From assembly GCA_027489355.1 (NCBI GenBank), contig JAIXZY010000049.1, positions 62,001 to 126,000 of the forward strand: DNA of 64,000 nt, written 5' to 3'. The position numbers and the translations under genes are program-made. The stretch comes from Paracoccaceae bacterium. Lineage in GTDB: Bacteria > Pseudomonadota > Alphaproteobacteria > Rhodobacterales > Rhodobacteraceae. Shown here one piece after another: positions 1 to 7,599 of this stretch (positions are counted from its first letter, which is position 1; every line of letters starts with the position of its first letter). The notes below the pieces were generated by a model. That model was not told the origin of the DNA and ran no database searches. It was given only the letters and a program-made list of their open reading frames with translations.

Positions 1-55
1 GGCATGTCGGCCTCCCTCTCTGGCACGCAGGATGCCACGAAGCGGGGCCAAAGGC

Positions 56-244
56 ATGAAGTTTCTCGACCCCAACGACCCCTTCTTCGCCCAAGCCTGG
101 GTGCGCTGGATCACGGTCCTCCTGCCGCTGGCCTGGGGCCTGTTCGAACTTTTCTACGTGGGCTCGCCCCTCTGGGGCGTCCTCTTCATCGCGGCCGGGG
201 TCTATGCGGGCTGGATGCTCTTCTTCCAGCGCGGCAAGGACTGA
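56..244 (+). CDS. Small two-helix membrane protein, unknown function
   Basis: A 62-residue protein starting MKFLDPNDPFF. Two hydrophobic stretches (about residues 18-35 and 40-57) predict a small inner-membrane hairpin with a charged C-terminus (QRGKD). An in-frame ATG 24 nt upstream at position 32 exists, but the ATG at 56 has a purine-rich AAAGG just before it and gives a more natural N-terminus. It converges on the zinc-ribbon gene on the other strand, and the two stop codons abut. Short proteins of this look are common in Rhodobacteraceae from memory, with no known role. The function cannot be read from the sequence. Confidence 0.6.
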   Translation: MKFLDPNDPFFAQAWVRWITVLLPLAWGLFELFYVGSPLWGVLFIAAGVYAGWMLFFQRGKD

Positions 245-1381
245 TCAGTCCATCCATCCCGATTGGTCGAAGCCCATCGCCTGCGGGTCATACAGATAGG
301 CCGCGCCGAAGGCCACGATCAGCGCCAACAGGACCGCAAAGGCGATCTTCCAGGCCGACCACGGTCGTTCGCCCTGCACCTCTCCGGTCTGGCCGTTCAC
401 AAGGAAACGGTAGCTCTTGCCGTTGTACTTGTAGGCCGCGGTCCAGATCGGCAGCAGGATGTGCTTGAACGTCTCGTCCGACCAGGTCGTGTCCACGTCG
501 TTGACCCGCTGCTCGTCGCCGCCGATGTCGCGGCGGACGTCCTGCAGGATCACCGCCTCCATCCGCTCCCGCGCCGTCTGATGCCCGTCGGCCAGGCGGA
601 CCGTGTAGCCCTCAGCCTGGAAGCCCGCCAGGTACTCCGGCCCATATGGGACCAGCGCGCTCAGGTCCCAGGGCGTCAACTCGTCTCCCAGCCGCCCGGG
701 CAGGCTTTGCGAGGCCATGACCAGCACGTCGTCGAAATCCCGCGCCACGCGGCCCGAGGCCGGATACCAGCGCGTGTGTCGGACCTGTTCCTGCCGCGTC
801 TCCATCCGGCCATTGACCCGGACCTGGACGGTGCGCGTCTCGTAGTAGTATTCGCCGCGCTGGCCGGTATAGCGGCTTTGCGTGTCGGCATCGAAGGTCC
901 AGAACGGCACATAAACTCCGTTCATTGCCCGGCCTTTTCGTGCGTACTCCAGCAGAGTGTTCGGCGCGAACCAGAGGCTTCCCATCCAGTCCGTCATCGC
1001 CTTGCGCGCCTCGGATTCCGTCAGCGCAAAAGGGATCAACGCCTGCGGCTTGATATGCCGGGTCGTCCCGGTATCCAGCACCACCGGCGTCGCGCAGAAG
1101 GGGCATTCCGTGGCATGGGTCGCGCCCGAGATCTCGACCAGCGCGCCGCAGTTCGGGCAGGTGGTCGTCCGCACCTCGACCATGTCGCGGTCCGACAAGT
1201 CATCCTGCAGGCCCTTCCGCAGGTCCAACTCTCCCAGCGCCCGCGCCCGCTTCGGGGCGGCACTCTGCGGGATCTCCTGCACATGTCCGCAATGGTCGCA
1301 GACCAGCCGCGTCTGGCCGGGTGCAAACCGCAGTTGCGCCCCGCACTGCTCGCAGGGGTAGCGGTATTCGTCCTGTGGCAT
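245..1381 (-). CDS. Double zinc-ribbon protein with C-terminal membrane anchor
   Basis: The 378-residue protein opens with a zinc ribbon (C10, C13, C28, C31) and has a second CPNC...CPFC ribbon near residues 74-95. The middle holds a predicted soluble domain, and one strongly hydrophobic helix lies near residues 343-365 (WKIAFAVLLALIVAFGAAYL). It is the last gene of the six-gene minus-strand operon, four bases after the SPFH gene. Pairing of a zinc-ribbon membrane protein with an SPFH protein recalls Bacillus subtilis YdjG/YdjH with YdjI, where such proteins partner PspA at the membrane. That analogy is inference. The zinc sites and the anchor are visible directly. No enzymatic motif was found. 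Confidence 0.75.
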   Translation of the reverse strand: MPQDEYRYPCEQCGAQLRFAPGQTRLVCDHCGHVQEIPQSAAPKRARALGELDLRKGLQDDLSDRDMVEVRTTTCPNCGALVEISGATHATECPFCATPVVLDTGTTRHIKPQALIPFALTESEARKAMTDWMGSLWFAPNTLLEYARKGRAMNGVYVPFWTFDADTQSRYTGQRGEYYYETRTVQVRVNGRMETRQEQVRHTRWYPASGRVARDFDDVLVMASQSLPGRLGDELTPWDLSALVPYGPEYLAGFQAEGYTVRLADGHQTARERMEAVILQDVRRDIGGDEQRVNDVDTTWSDETFKHILLPIWTAAYKYNGKSYRFLVNGQTGEVQGERPWSAWKIAFAVLLALIVAFGAAYLYDPQAMGFDQSGWMD

Positions 1382-1385
1382 GGCC

Positions 1386-2486
1386 TTACGGTTTCGGCGG
1401 CGGCGGAGGCACCTGGTCCAGGATCAGCGCCAGCTCGGTTTCCGCGGCCATCTTCCAGCCGTCCTGGCCGGGCGTCCAGACCATCGTCGCGCGCGTGAGC
1501 CGACCCTCGGCCGCGGCTTTCGCCAGTTCGGCCTCGCCGAACGGACCCGAGGTCGCGCCGTCCACCGCCAGATGCCACACCTTCCCGGCGGGCGGCGGCG
1601 GAGGGGGCGGCGGCGGGGCGGCGGCCGCACCGGGCTGCGCCCCCCAAGGCCCCATGTTCTGCGCCATGCTGGCACCCATCCCCATGCCCATCCCGGCCCC
1701 CATGGCCGAGCCCATCGCGCTGCCGGGCTGCGACATGCTTTCGGCGGCATTGTACTGCATGTAGCGGTTCAGATCGCCCACGACGCCCATCGAGGTCCGC
1801 TTGTCCAGCGCCTTCTCGACCTCTTCCGGCAGGCTGATGTTCTCGATGTAGAATTCCGGGATCGACAGCCCGTATTCCGCCACCTTGGGCGCGATGGCAT
1901 TGGCGATCAGCTTGCCCAGGTCTTCCAGGTTCCCGGCCATGTCCAGAACCGGGATGCCTGACTTGGCCAGCACCTGCGATGCCTCTTGCACGATGATGTT
2001 GCGGATCTGGAAGCTGATCTCGTCCGAGGTGAACTCTCCGTCCGTCCCCACGATCTCGGTCATGAACTTGCCGGGGTCGGTCACGCGCATCGAATAGGTC
2101 CCGAAGGCCCGCAGGCGGACCGGGCCGAACTCGGGGTCCCGCGCCATGATCGGGTTCTTCGTGCCCCATTTCTGGTCGTTGAACCGGGTGGTGTTGACGA
2201 AATAGACCTCGGACTTGAACGGCGACTGGAACCCGTGGTCCCAGTGCTGCAGCGTGGTCAGGATCGGCATGTTGTTGGTCTCCAGCATGTAGAGACCGGG
2301 CTGGAACACGTCCGCCAGCTGACCTTCGTGGATGAAGACCGCCGCTTGCCCCTCGCGCACCGTCAGCTTCGCGCCGTACTTGATCGCCTGTCCCCGCCGG
2401 TCAAAGCGCCAGACCATCGTGTCGCGCGTGTCGTCCAGCCAGGAAATGACGTCGATGAATTCGCCTTTGAGGAAATCGAAGACCAT
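1386..2486 (-). CDS. SPFH-domain protein with C-terminal GYF_2 domain
   Basis: The 366-residue protein starts MVFDFLKGEF and carries an SPFH/virion-core-like domain across about residues 30-230, recognisable from the TVREGQAAVFIHEG and GLYMLETNN segments. There is no N-terminal signal or membrane span. A Met/Gly-rich linker (about 250-285) and a run of nine prolines lead into a GYF_2-type domain (about 303-355, GKVWHLAVDG...SGPF). SPFH proteins form membrane-associated oligomers that organise microdomains. The GYF_2 module usually binds proline-rich peptides, so the adjacent polyproline run may mediate self-association (inference). It lies between the DUF2927 lipoprotein gene and the zinc-ribbon gene with gaps of 21 and 4 bases. 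Confidence 0.85.
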   Translation of the reverse strand: MVFDFLKGEFIDVISWLDDTRDTMVWRFDRRGQAIKYGAKLTVREGQAAVFIHEGQLADVFQPGLYMLETNNMPILTTLQHWDHGFQSPFKSEVYFVNTTRFNDQKWGTKNPIMARDPEFGPVRLRAFGTYSMRVTDPGKFMTEIVGTDGEFTSDEISFQIRNIIVQEASQVLAKSGIPVLDMAGNLEDLGKLIANAIAPKVAEYGLSIPEFYIENISLPEEVEKALDKRTSMGVVGDLNRYMQYNAAESMSQPGSAMGSAMGAGMGMGMGASMAQNMGPWGAQPGAAAAPPPPPPPPPAGKVWHLAVDGATSGPFGEAELAKAAAEGRLTRATMVWTPGQDGWKMAAETELALILDQVPPPPPKP

Positions 2487-2507
2487 GTGGCCACCCTCCG
2501 TTTGGGG

Positions 2508-3440
2508 TCAACTTTCGCCGCCGACCATCCGGCGTGCAAGCGATAAGACGATGGGCCGCGCTTCGTCGGCCGTCATGCCAGGGCGCAACTCGGGGCTGTA
2601 GAGGATGCGTAGCATCATCTCGTCCTGGTCGGTCAGAAGCGCGAATTCCTCGTCGTCGTTGAAGATCGACGGGCGCGCGCGGGGACTGTCGTTCGGCAGG
2701 CCCAACCCCTGAGCGATTTCCTCGTGGAAGCAGGACAGGCGCAACAGGTCGGGGTTTTCCGCTCGGATTACCGCGACCGCATTGCGATGGACATGGCTTT
2801 CCGCCCCCGAAATCGCGAAGACGTTGCAATAGGTCGTCGGGCTCATCCGCGTGACGGCCTGGATCACGTCGGGCTCGATGCTGAAGCGCAGGCTTTGCAG
2901 TTCCGGCCCCAGCGCCTCGCGCTCGTCCTCCGACACGACATAGACCCAGAAGTTCGGCTCGCTCTCGCTCAACCCGATCGGGTGGCCGGTCACGCGCGAC
3001 AGCCGGTCCAGGTAGCTTGCGATCCGCGCCCGGTCGGTGGCCTGCTTGTCGGCAGGGACCGAGGCGCCAAAGCGCAGGGCGACCCGCACCGGATCGCGCC
3101 AGCGCGTCAGGGGCGAGGCGGTTTCGGCGCGGGTGATCCCGCCAGTGCCGCGGGTGAATTCCTGGTAAAGCGCGATGCGCAGGAAGTTCTCGGTCAGCCG
3201 CTCCGGGCTGACCCGGACCTCGGACCCCGGATCGGTCCGCAGCATCCCCTCGCGCAGCAGAACCTGCTGGACCTGGGCGTAATAGGCCGTCGCGGCGATG
3301 CTTTTCGGCGTTGGCGGGGGCGGGGCGACCGGGGCCGCCGGTGGACGAGGAAGCTCGGGTGCAGGCGCGCCAAGGCAACCGGCCAGCGCCAGGCAGGCCA
3401 CCCCGGCCAGCAAGAACCTGAAAGAACCCACCCGCGCCAT
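2508..3440 (-). CDS. DUF2927 family lipoprotein
   Basis: The 310-residue protein starts at the ATG giving MARVGSFRFLLAGVACLALAGC. A longer in-frame opening lies inside the TelA gene and is rejected. A lipobox (LAGC) predicts an N-terminal lipid anchor, followed by a Pro/Ala-rich spacer. The DUF2927 domain follows, with NFLRIALYQEF and the conserved HEEIAQGLGLPND segment near residue 240. That segment resembles an HExxx zinc-peptidase motif, although the third ligand cannot be confirmed by eye. DUF2927 has no established function. The gene is embedded in the operon with telA-like, SPFH and zinc-ribbon genes, which suggests an envelope role. Confidence 0.85.
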   Translation of the reverse strand: MARVGSFRFLLAGVACLALAGCLGAPAPELPRPPAAPVAPPPPTPKSIAATAYYAQVQQVLLREGMLRTDPGSEVRVSPERLTENFLRIALYQEFTRGTGGITRAETASPLTRWRDPVRVALRFGASVPADKQATDRARIASYLDRLSRVTGHPIGLSESEPNFWVYVVSEDEREALGPELQSLRFSIEPDVIQAVTRMSPTTYCNVFAISGAESHVHRNAVAVIRAENPDLLRLSCFHEEIAQGLGLPNDSPRARPSIFNDDEEFALLTDQDEMMLRILYSPELRPGMTADEARPIVLSLARRMVGGES

Positions 3441-3448
3441 CCCGTTCC

Positions 3449-4621
3449 TTATGCCGTCGCCGAGGGCGCCGACTGCCGTGCCTTTGCCGAGGCCAGCGTC
3501 TCGCGCAGCTCGGCCTCCATCTTCACCAGTTCCGCTTCGGCCGCCGCGCGCCGGGCCTTGCCCTCGTCGGCGATGGCCAGGCTTTCGTTGATCGTGGCAA
3601 TCAGCGTGGCATTCGCGGCCTTGATCGTCTCGATGTCGAAGACGCCCCGCTCCATCTCCTCGCGCACCACCTTGTTGGCCTCCTGCAGGTTCTCGGCATT
3701 GGCCTTGAGCAGCTCGTTCGTCAGATCGTTCGCCTCGCGCACCGCGCCGGCCGCTTCCTTCGACCGCTGGATCGTCACCGCCTGCGCCAGTTGGGTTTCC
3801 CACAGCGGCACCGTGTTGACGAGCGTCGAATTGATCTTCGTCACCAGCGACTTGTCGTTCTCCTGCACCAACCGGATCGAGGGCAGCGACTGCATCGTCA
3901 CCTGCCGGGTCAAACGCAGATCATGCACCCGGCGTTCCAGGTCATCCCGCGCCGCGCGCAGATCGCGCAATTCCTGCGCCTTCATCACCTTGTCCGCCTC
4001 GGGCGCCGCCGCCACCTCGGCCTCCTTCGCCGGGATCGCCGTGCCGTCCGTCTCGGCCAGCTTGGCCTCACCCGCGGCGATATACAGCGCAAGCTCGTTG
4101 TAGAAGCTCAGCGTCTTTTCATACAGCACATCCAGGCTCTTGATGTCTTTCAGAAGCGTGTGCTCATGCGTCAGAAGCTCGCCGGTGATCTTGTCGATCT
4201 GGCCCTGCACGTCCTCGTACTGCGCCACGAACTCGGCGAAGGGCGCGGCCCGGCCCAGCAGCTTTTCCCACCAGCTCGATTCGCGCCGCAGGTCCAGCTC
4301 CTCGACCGCAAAGCCGCGGATCGTGGTGACGATCTTGCGCAGGGAATCCCCGGCCGGCCCCACGTCCTTGTTCTTCACATCCTGCAGCATCGCCTGGCTG
4401 ATCACCTGCAACTCGGCCTGGGCCGAGGAGCCGAAGGCGATGATCGACTGGGTGTTCGCCAGGTCCACCTCGGACATGCGTCGCTTGATCTCATCGGCCT
4501 TGTCGGCAGGCGCGGCCTCCAGCGGCACCACTTCGGCCATGGGCTCGGGCAGGATCACGGCATTGACCTTCTCGACCTCGATCAGAAGGGCCTGGGCATT
4601 GGCTTGGACAGTCTCGGACAT
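3449..4621 (-). CDS. TelA-like toxic anion resistance family protein
   Basis: The 390-residue, mostly helical protein matches the TelA/KlaA family (PF05816) in length and in character: long charged helices, SSWWEKLLGRA near the first third, and repeated heptad-like stretches through the C-terminal half. Members were named for tellurite resistance on plasmids. Chromosomal copies are paired with XpaC-like proteins and their biochemical role is unknown. The stop of the XpaC gene lies 15 bases upstream and the DUF2927 start 8 bases downstream, so the set is almost certainly cotranscribed. No signal peptide or membrane span is seen, so a cytoplasmic or peripheral location is expected. The start ATG is followed by SETVQANAQ. 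Confidence 0.85.
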   Translation of the reverse strand: MSETVQANAQALLIEVEKVNAVILPEPMAEVVPLEAAPADKADEIKRRMSEVDLANTQSIIAFGSSAQAELQVISQAMLQDVKNKDVGPAGDSLRKIVTTIRGFAVEELDLRRESSWWEKLLGRAAPFAEFVAQYEDVQGQIDKITGELLTHEHTLLKDIKSLDVLYEKTLSFYNELALYIAAGEAKLAETDGTAIPAKEAEVAAAPEADKVMKAQELRDLRAARDDLERRVHDLRLTRQVTMQSLPSIRLVQENDKSLVTKINSTLVNTVPLWETQLAQAVTIQRSKEAAGAVREANDLTNELLKANAENLQEANKVVREEMERGVFDIETIKAANATLIATINESLAIADEGKARRAAAEAELVKMEAELRETLASAKARQSAPSATA

Positions 4622-4636
4622 CGGGGTTCTCCCTGG

Positions 4637-5500
4637 TCAATGATCAAGCTTCAAACGGTCGCGCAGCACCGCGATCTCGACGTCCAGATCGGTGCGGTTG
4701 TTCGAAAGAAAGGCGGTGGTCTTCTGGGCAAAGGTGGTTTCCAGATCGGTCAGCAGCGCCTCGTAATCCGCGCGGGACTGGGCATCGCGGGTCTGGGCGT
4801 AATGGTCGGCGAACTTCACCGTCGCATCGCGGGCGCCCATCAGATAGACCGACAGGTACTTCCGCGCCGCCGTCAGGTCGCCCGGATCGCCCTCGATCGT
4901 GCGGAAAAGCCCCCGCGCCACACCTGCGAACTGCGCCACCCGCTTCTCCAGCGACCGGTCCTTCGCCCGCAGGATCGCGTTCTGCATCGCGGCAAGATGC
5001 GCCTCGCCCTCTTCGACGGCGCGGGCCACGCGGCCGGTCTGGAAGGCGTCGATCCCCTCCATCCCCTTGTCGGCCATCGGGTCCAGGCCGAAGGCGCCCA
5101 GATGCAACCCGGCGCCGACGAGGGCGTAAAGGACCGGATAGACCATCCCCTGATCCGCGATCACGCCGCCCACGGCCAGCGCCGCCCCTGTGGCCACCGC
5201 CCCCGCCGCCTTCCGCGGAAACGCCGGACGCCGGGCCAGCTTGCGGGCGTTATACGCCGCCTCGGCCACCATCCCCTCGCGCGTAAGCCAGGCCGCAAGG
5301 ACGATCAGCCCCCCGGCAAGAAGGCCCAAAAGCATCTCGCGCGGGCCGTCGCCAAAGGCCGGGAACAGGAACAGGAAGGCCGACAGGAACAGCACCGTCG
5401 TTCGCCATTTGCCGGTCACGCGCGGCGCGATGACCGGACCGCCGACCGGACCGGACGGCCCGCCACCGGGAGAATACTTGCCGCCGAAGCGTTCGGCCAT
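4637..5500 (-). CDS. XpaC-like membrane protein (5-bromo-4-chloroindolyl phosphate hydrolysis family)
   Basis: The 287-residue protein starts at an ATG that overlaps by one base the stop codon of the 27-residue peptide upstream (TGATG), which supports this start. Two hydrophobic helices near residues 30-70 and another pair near 92-130 anchor it in the membrane. The C-terminal half is a long soluble helical region. The XpaC name comes from a Bacillus observation of indolyl-phosphate hydrolysis. No phosphatase motif is visible here, so an enzyme activity should not be assumed. XpaC and TelA proteins are habitually encoded side by side, which is the strongest support for the call. Confidence 0.75.
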   Translation of the reverse strand: MAERFGGKYSPGGGPSGPVGGPVIAPRVTGKWRTTVLFLSAFLFLFPAFGDGPREMLLGLLAGGLIVLAAWLTREGMVAEAAYNARKLARRPAFPRKAAGAVATGAALAVGGVIADQGMVYPVLYALVGAGLHLGAFGLDPMADKGMEGIDAFQTGRVARAVEEGEAHLAAMQNAILRAKDRSLEKRVAQFAGVARGLFRTIEGDPGDLTAARKYLSVYLMGARDATVKFADHYAQTRDAQSRADYEALLTDLETTFAQKTTAFLSNNRTDLDVEIAVLRDRLKLDH

Positions 5501-5583
5501 CACGCGCCTCCCGACCAGGCCACATAGGCCGTCAGCGCCACCAGAAGCACCAGCGAGAGCGTCCGAATTCCGCCGCCCGACAT
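5500..5583 (-). CDS. 27-residue single-span membrane peptide, translationally coupled to xpaC-like gene
   Basis: The short frame encodes MSGGGIRTLSLVLLVALTAY followed by VAWSGGA. It has a good ribosome binding site (AAGGGAG about 7 bases before the ATG) and its stop TGA shares a base with the ATG of the XpaC-like gene. The sequence has one predicted transmembrane helix (about residues 8-24). The coupling and the hydrophobic composition make a real membrane miniprotein plausible. At this length chance cannot be excluded. It would be the first gene of the operon that ends with the zinc-ribbon protein. Confidence 0.5.
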   Translation of the reverse strand: MSGGGIRTLSLVLLVALTAYVAWSGGA

Positions 5584-5698
5584 GCCTCACGCTCCCTTGT
5601 CCTGCCGCTTCGCCCGACCTTAGCCCAAGGCCCGGGACCATGCCAGTCACGGCTGCGGGGAATAGGCGGCAATCTTCCCCTGTCCGCAGCCGGAAGCC

Positions 5699-6715
5699 TT
5701 ACCCCTTCTTCGGCCCGCCGGGACGCGGACCGGGGCGCGGCGGCGTGCCATGCGGCCGGGCAGGGCGTTCTCCCGCAGGGCGTTCCGCCTTTCGGGCGGG
5801 CGGGCGCGTGGCCTTCTGCCAGGTCTCGGACAGCTGCTTCAGCCCCTCGCCGGGCTTGAGCATCCCGCCCTTGGGCGCGGGTTTTGCAGCCGGTTTCGCC
5901 TCGGCCTTCCGGGGTGTGCGCGAAGAGGCCGGGACATCGCCCTCCGACAGCCCCAACTGGTCGCGCAGCACGCGCGGGCGCACCTCCTCGACCTCGCCGG
6001 GTTGCAGTTCGTTCAGCCGGAACGGGCCGTAGGAGGTGCGGATGAGGCGGTTCACCGTCAGGCCGATATGGCTCATGGCGCGGCGGATCTCGCGGTTGCG
6101 GCCCTCGCGGATGCCGACGGTCAGCCAGGCGTTCGCTCCCTGGTGGCGGTCAAGCTTGACCTCCATCGGCTGGAACTTCTCGCCCTCGATGGTGACGCCC
6201 TTGCGCAGCGGCTCCAGGTCCGGGTCGGTCGGATTGCCCTTCACCCGCACGCGGTACTTCCGCAGCCAGCCGGTCGAGGGCAGCTCAAGCCGCCGCTTCA
6301 GCTCGCCGTCGTTGGTCAGCAGCAAAAGCCCCTCGGAGTTGAGGTCCAGGCGGCCCACCGACATCACCCGCGGCATGTCCTCGGGCAGGTGGTCGAAGAC
6401 GGTGTCGCGGCCCTTCTCGTCCGAGGCCGAGGTCACCAGCCCCTCGGGCTTGTAGTAGAGCCAGAGCCGGGGCGGTTCGGGTTGGCCCACGGGCTCCCCC
6501 CGGACGGTGATCTTGTCCTTCGCGGTCACGTTCAGGGCGGGGGAGGTGATGACCTTGCCGTTGACCTTCACCTCGCCCAGTTCGATCAGCCGCTCCGCCT
6601 CGCGCCGCGAGGCGATGCCGGCGCGGGACAGGACCTTGGCGATGCGCTCGCCCTCGGGGGTGTCGGTCGCCTTGGCCGGGGTCTTCGCGGCGGGGGGCTT
6701 TTCTTTTCCGGTCAT
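5699..6715 (-). CDS. rluB: 23S rRNA pseudouridine synthase, RluB type
   Basis: The 338-residue protein has an N-terminal S4 RNA-binding domain (about residues 22-70, RIAKVLSRAGIASRREAERL). The RsuA/RluB catalytic domain follows, with the GRLDLNSEGLLLLTNDG motif whose Asp is the catalytic residue. RluB modifies U2605 (E. coli numbering) in 23S rRNA. The C-terminal tail of about 80 residues is rich in Lys, Pro, Ala and Arg, as is usual for alphaproteobacterial members. Three in-frame ATGs lie at the start. The one at 6715 is chosen because GAAGG lies 9 bases before it. The tadA deaminase gene is divergent, with only about 55 bases between starts. Confidence 0.92.
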   Translation of the reverse strand: MTGKEKPPAAKTPAKATDTPEGERIAKVLSRAGIASRREAERLIELGEVKVNGKVITSPALNVTAKDKITVRGEPVGQPEPPRLWLYYKPEGLVTSASDEKGRDTVFDHLPEDMPRVMSVGRLDLNSEGLLLLTNDGELKRRLELPSTGWLRKYRVRVKGNPTDPDLEPLRKGVTIEGEKFQPMEVKLDRHQGANAWLTVGIREGRNREIRRAMSHIGLTVNRLIRTSYGPFRLNELQPGEVEEVRPRVLRDQLGLSEGDVPASSRTPRKAEAKPAAKPAPKGGMLKPGEGLKQLSETWQKATRPPARKAERPAGERPARPHGTPPRPGPRPGGPKKG

Positions 6716-6769
6716 GGCCATCATCCTTCGGGGCCTCTTTGGCCGGGATGGCAGGATATTGAAGCGGGC

Positions 6770-7234
6770 ATGAAAGAGCAACGCGAAGGCTTCCGGTCGT
6801 TCATGGGGCTGGCCTTGGACGAGGCGCGGGCGGCGGCGGCGCGGGGCGAGGTCCCGGTGGGGGCCGTCGTGGTGCGGGGCGACCGGGTGCTGGCCCGGGC
6901 GGGCAACCGGACGCGGGAGCTTTCCGACCCGACCGCGCATGCCGAGATGCTGGCGATCCGCGAGGCGTGCGGGGTGCTGGGGTCCGAGCGGCTGGTCGGT
7001 TGCGATCTTTACGTGACCCTGGAACCCTGCCCGATGTGTGCCGCCGCGATCAGCGCGGCGCGGGTGGGGCGGCTTTACTTCGGGGCGGCGGACCCGAAAT
7101 CCGGGGGGGTCACGGTCGGGGCGCGGGTGTTCTCCCATCCCCAGTGCCACCACGTGCCCGAGGTCTACGACGGGATCGGGGCCGGGGAGGCAGAGGCGCT
7201 TCTGAAGGGGTTTTTCGAAGAGAGGCGCGGATAG
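6770..7234 (+). CDS. tadA: tRNA-specific adenosine-34 deaminase
   Basis: The 154-residue protein has the cytidine-deaminase fold zinc signature: HAE (catalytic Glu and first ligand) in PTAHAEMLAI, then PCPMCAAAI with the two Cys ligands. TadA converts A34 to inosine in tRNA-Arg(ACG) and is essential in most bacteria. Length and the motif GEVPVGAVVV near the N-terminus fit the family. A start at an internal Met 11 codons later (position 6803) is also possible. The gene is divergent from rluB. It is followed by a repeat-rich non-coding stretch. Despite the shared name it is unrelated to the pilus ATPase TadA. Confidence 0.93.
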   Translation: MKEQREGFRSFMGLALDEARAAAARGEVPVGAVVVRGDRVLARAGNRTRELSDPTAHAEMLAIREACGVLGSERLVGCDLYVTLEPCPMCAAAISAARVGRLYFGAADPKSGGVTVGARVFSHPQCHHVPEVYDGIGAGEAEALLKGFFEERRG

Positions 7235-7235
7235 T

Positions 7236-7248
7236 GTCCACGGTGGAC
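7236..7248. repeat. Palindrome GTCCACGGTGGAC just after tadA stop
   Basis: GTCCACGGTGGAC is a perfect 6-base inverted repeat with a one-base centre, placed two bases after the tadA stop codon and followed by AAGCT. A close relative (GTCCACGCGGGACAAGCT) lies just after the rraB-like stop at 23316. The stem has no T-run, so it is a weak terminator candidate at best. Confidence 0.5.
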
Positions 7249-7398
7249 AAGCTCTGATGTCTCAATGATTCCAGTCACTTGCTCTCGGCCGTTAGGCATT
7301 TGGAAAGGTTTGGTCCCGGACGCCCGCACAGTCCGGCCCTTCGTGCAGAGGACGGAAGGTGCAGGCTTCCCGACGCCCGCGCAGGTGGTCACGGCGGA

Positions 7399-7436
7399 GC
7401 CTCCGGCGGGGATATTTGGGCCAGTATGAAAGGCGG
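7399..7436 (+). repeat. Dispersed intergenic repeat, copy 1
   Basis: The copy begins GCCTCCGGCGGGGATATTT and ends in ATGAAAGGCGGG. It matches copy 2 (7466) and copy 3 (23546) in the leading GCCTCC-GCGGG-ATAT core. CCTCCGGCGGG contains a small inverted repeat (CCTCCGgCGGG). Elements of this look recur between genes in Rhodobacteraceae from memory. Their function is unknown. Confidence 0.55.
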
Positions 7437-7465
7437 GTCGTGCGCACCGGGGGCCACCGCCGGAT

Positions 7466-7503
7466 GCCTCCCGCGGGGATATCCTGGCAGGGATGAAAGG
7501 CCC
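7466..7503 (+). repeat. Dispersed intergenic repeat, copy 2
   Basis: The copy begins GCCTCCCGCGGGGATATCC and ends GGGATGAAAGGC, with the same orientation and organisation as copy 1, 67 bases away. Core identity with copy 1 is high across the first 17 bases and again in the ATGAAAGGC tail. Confidence 0.55.
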
Positions 7504-7599
7504 GTTCGAGATGGAACATGGTTGACCGAGGGCAAATGTCCGCGGTCAAGCCTTTGATTTCGCAGGGGCCGATAGGCGTGTCCGGCGTGGACAGGGAAT

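Larger units (their letters stand above)
7249..7598. other. Non-coding stretch between tadA and UPF0173 gene
   Basis: No credible gene is seen in this 350-base stretch: the frames that cross it have no start with a ribosome binding site and no recognisable protein. It holds two copies of the GCCTCC-CGGGGATAT repeat (listed separately). It also holds a GTCCGGCGTGGAC imperfect palindrome close to the end of the UPF0173 gene. The two flanking genes are convergent, so a termination region is expected here. Confidence 0.5.

Noticed and set aside
4-468. 154-codon frame at the left end of the window
   Set aside because: It overlaps the small membrane protein and the zinc-ribbon gene and has an Arg/Pro-rich shadow translation.
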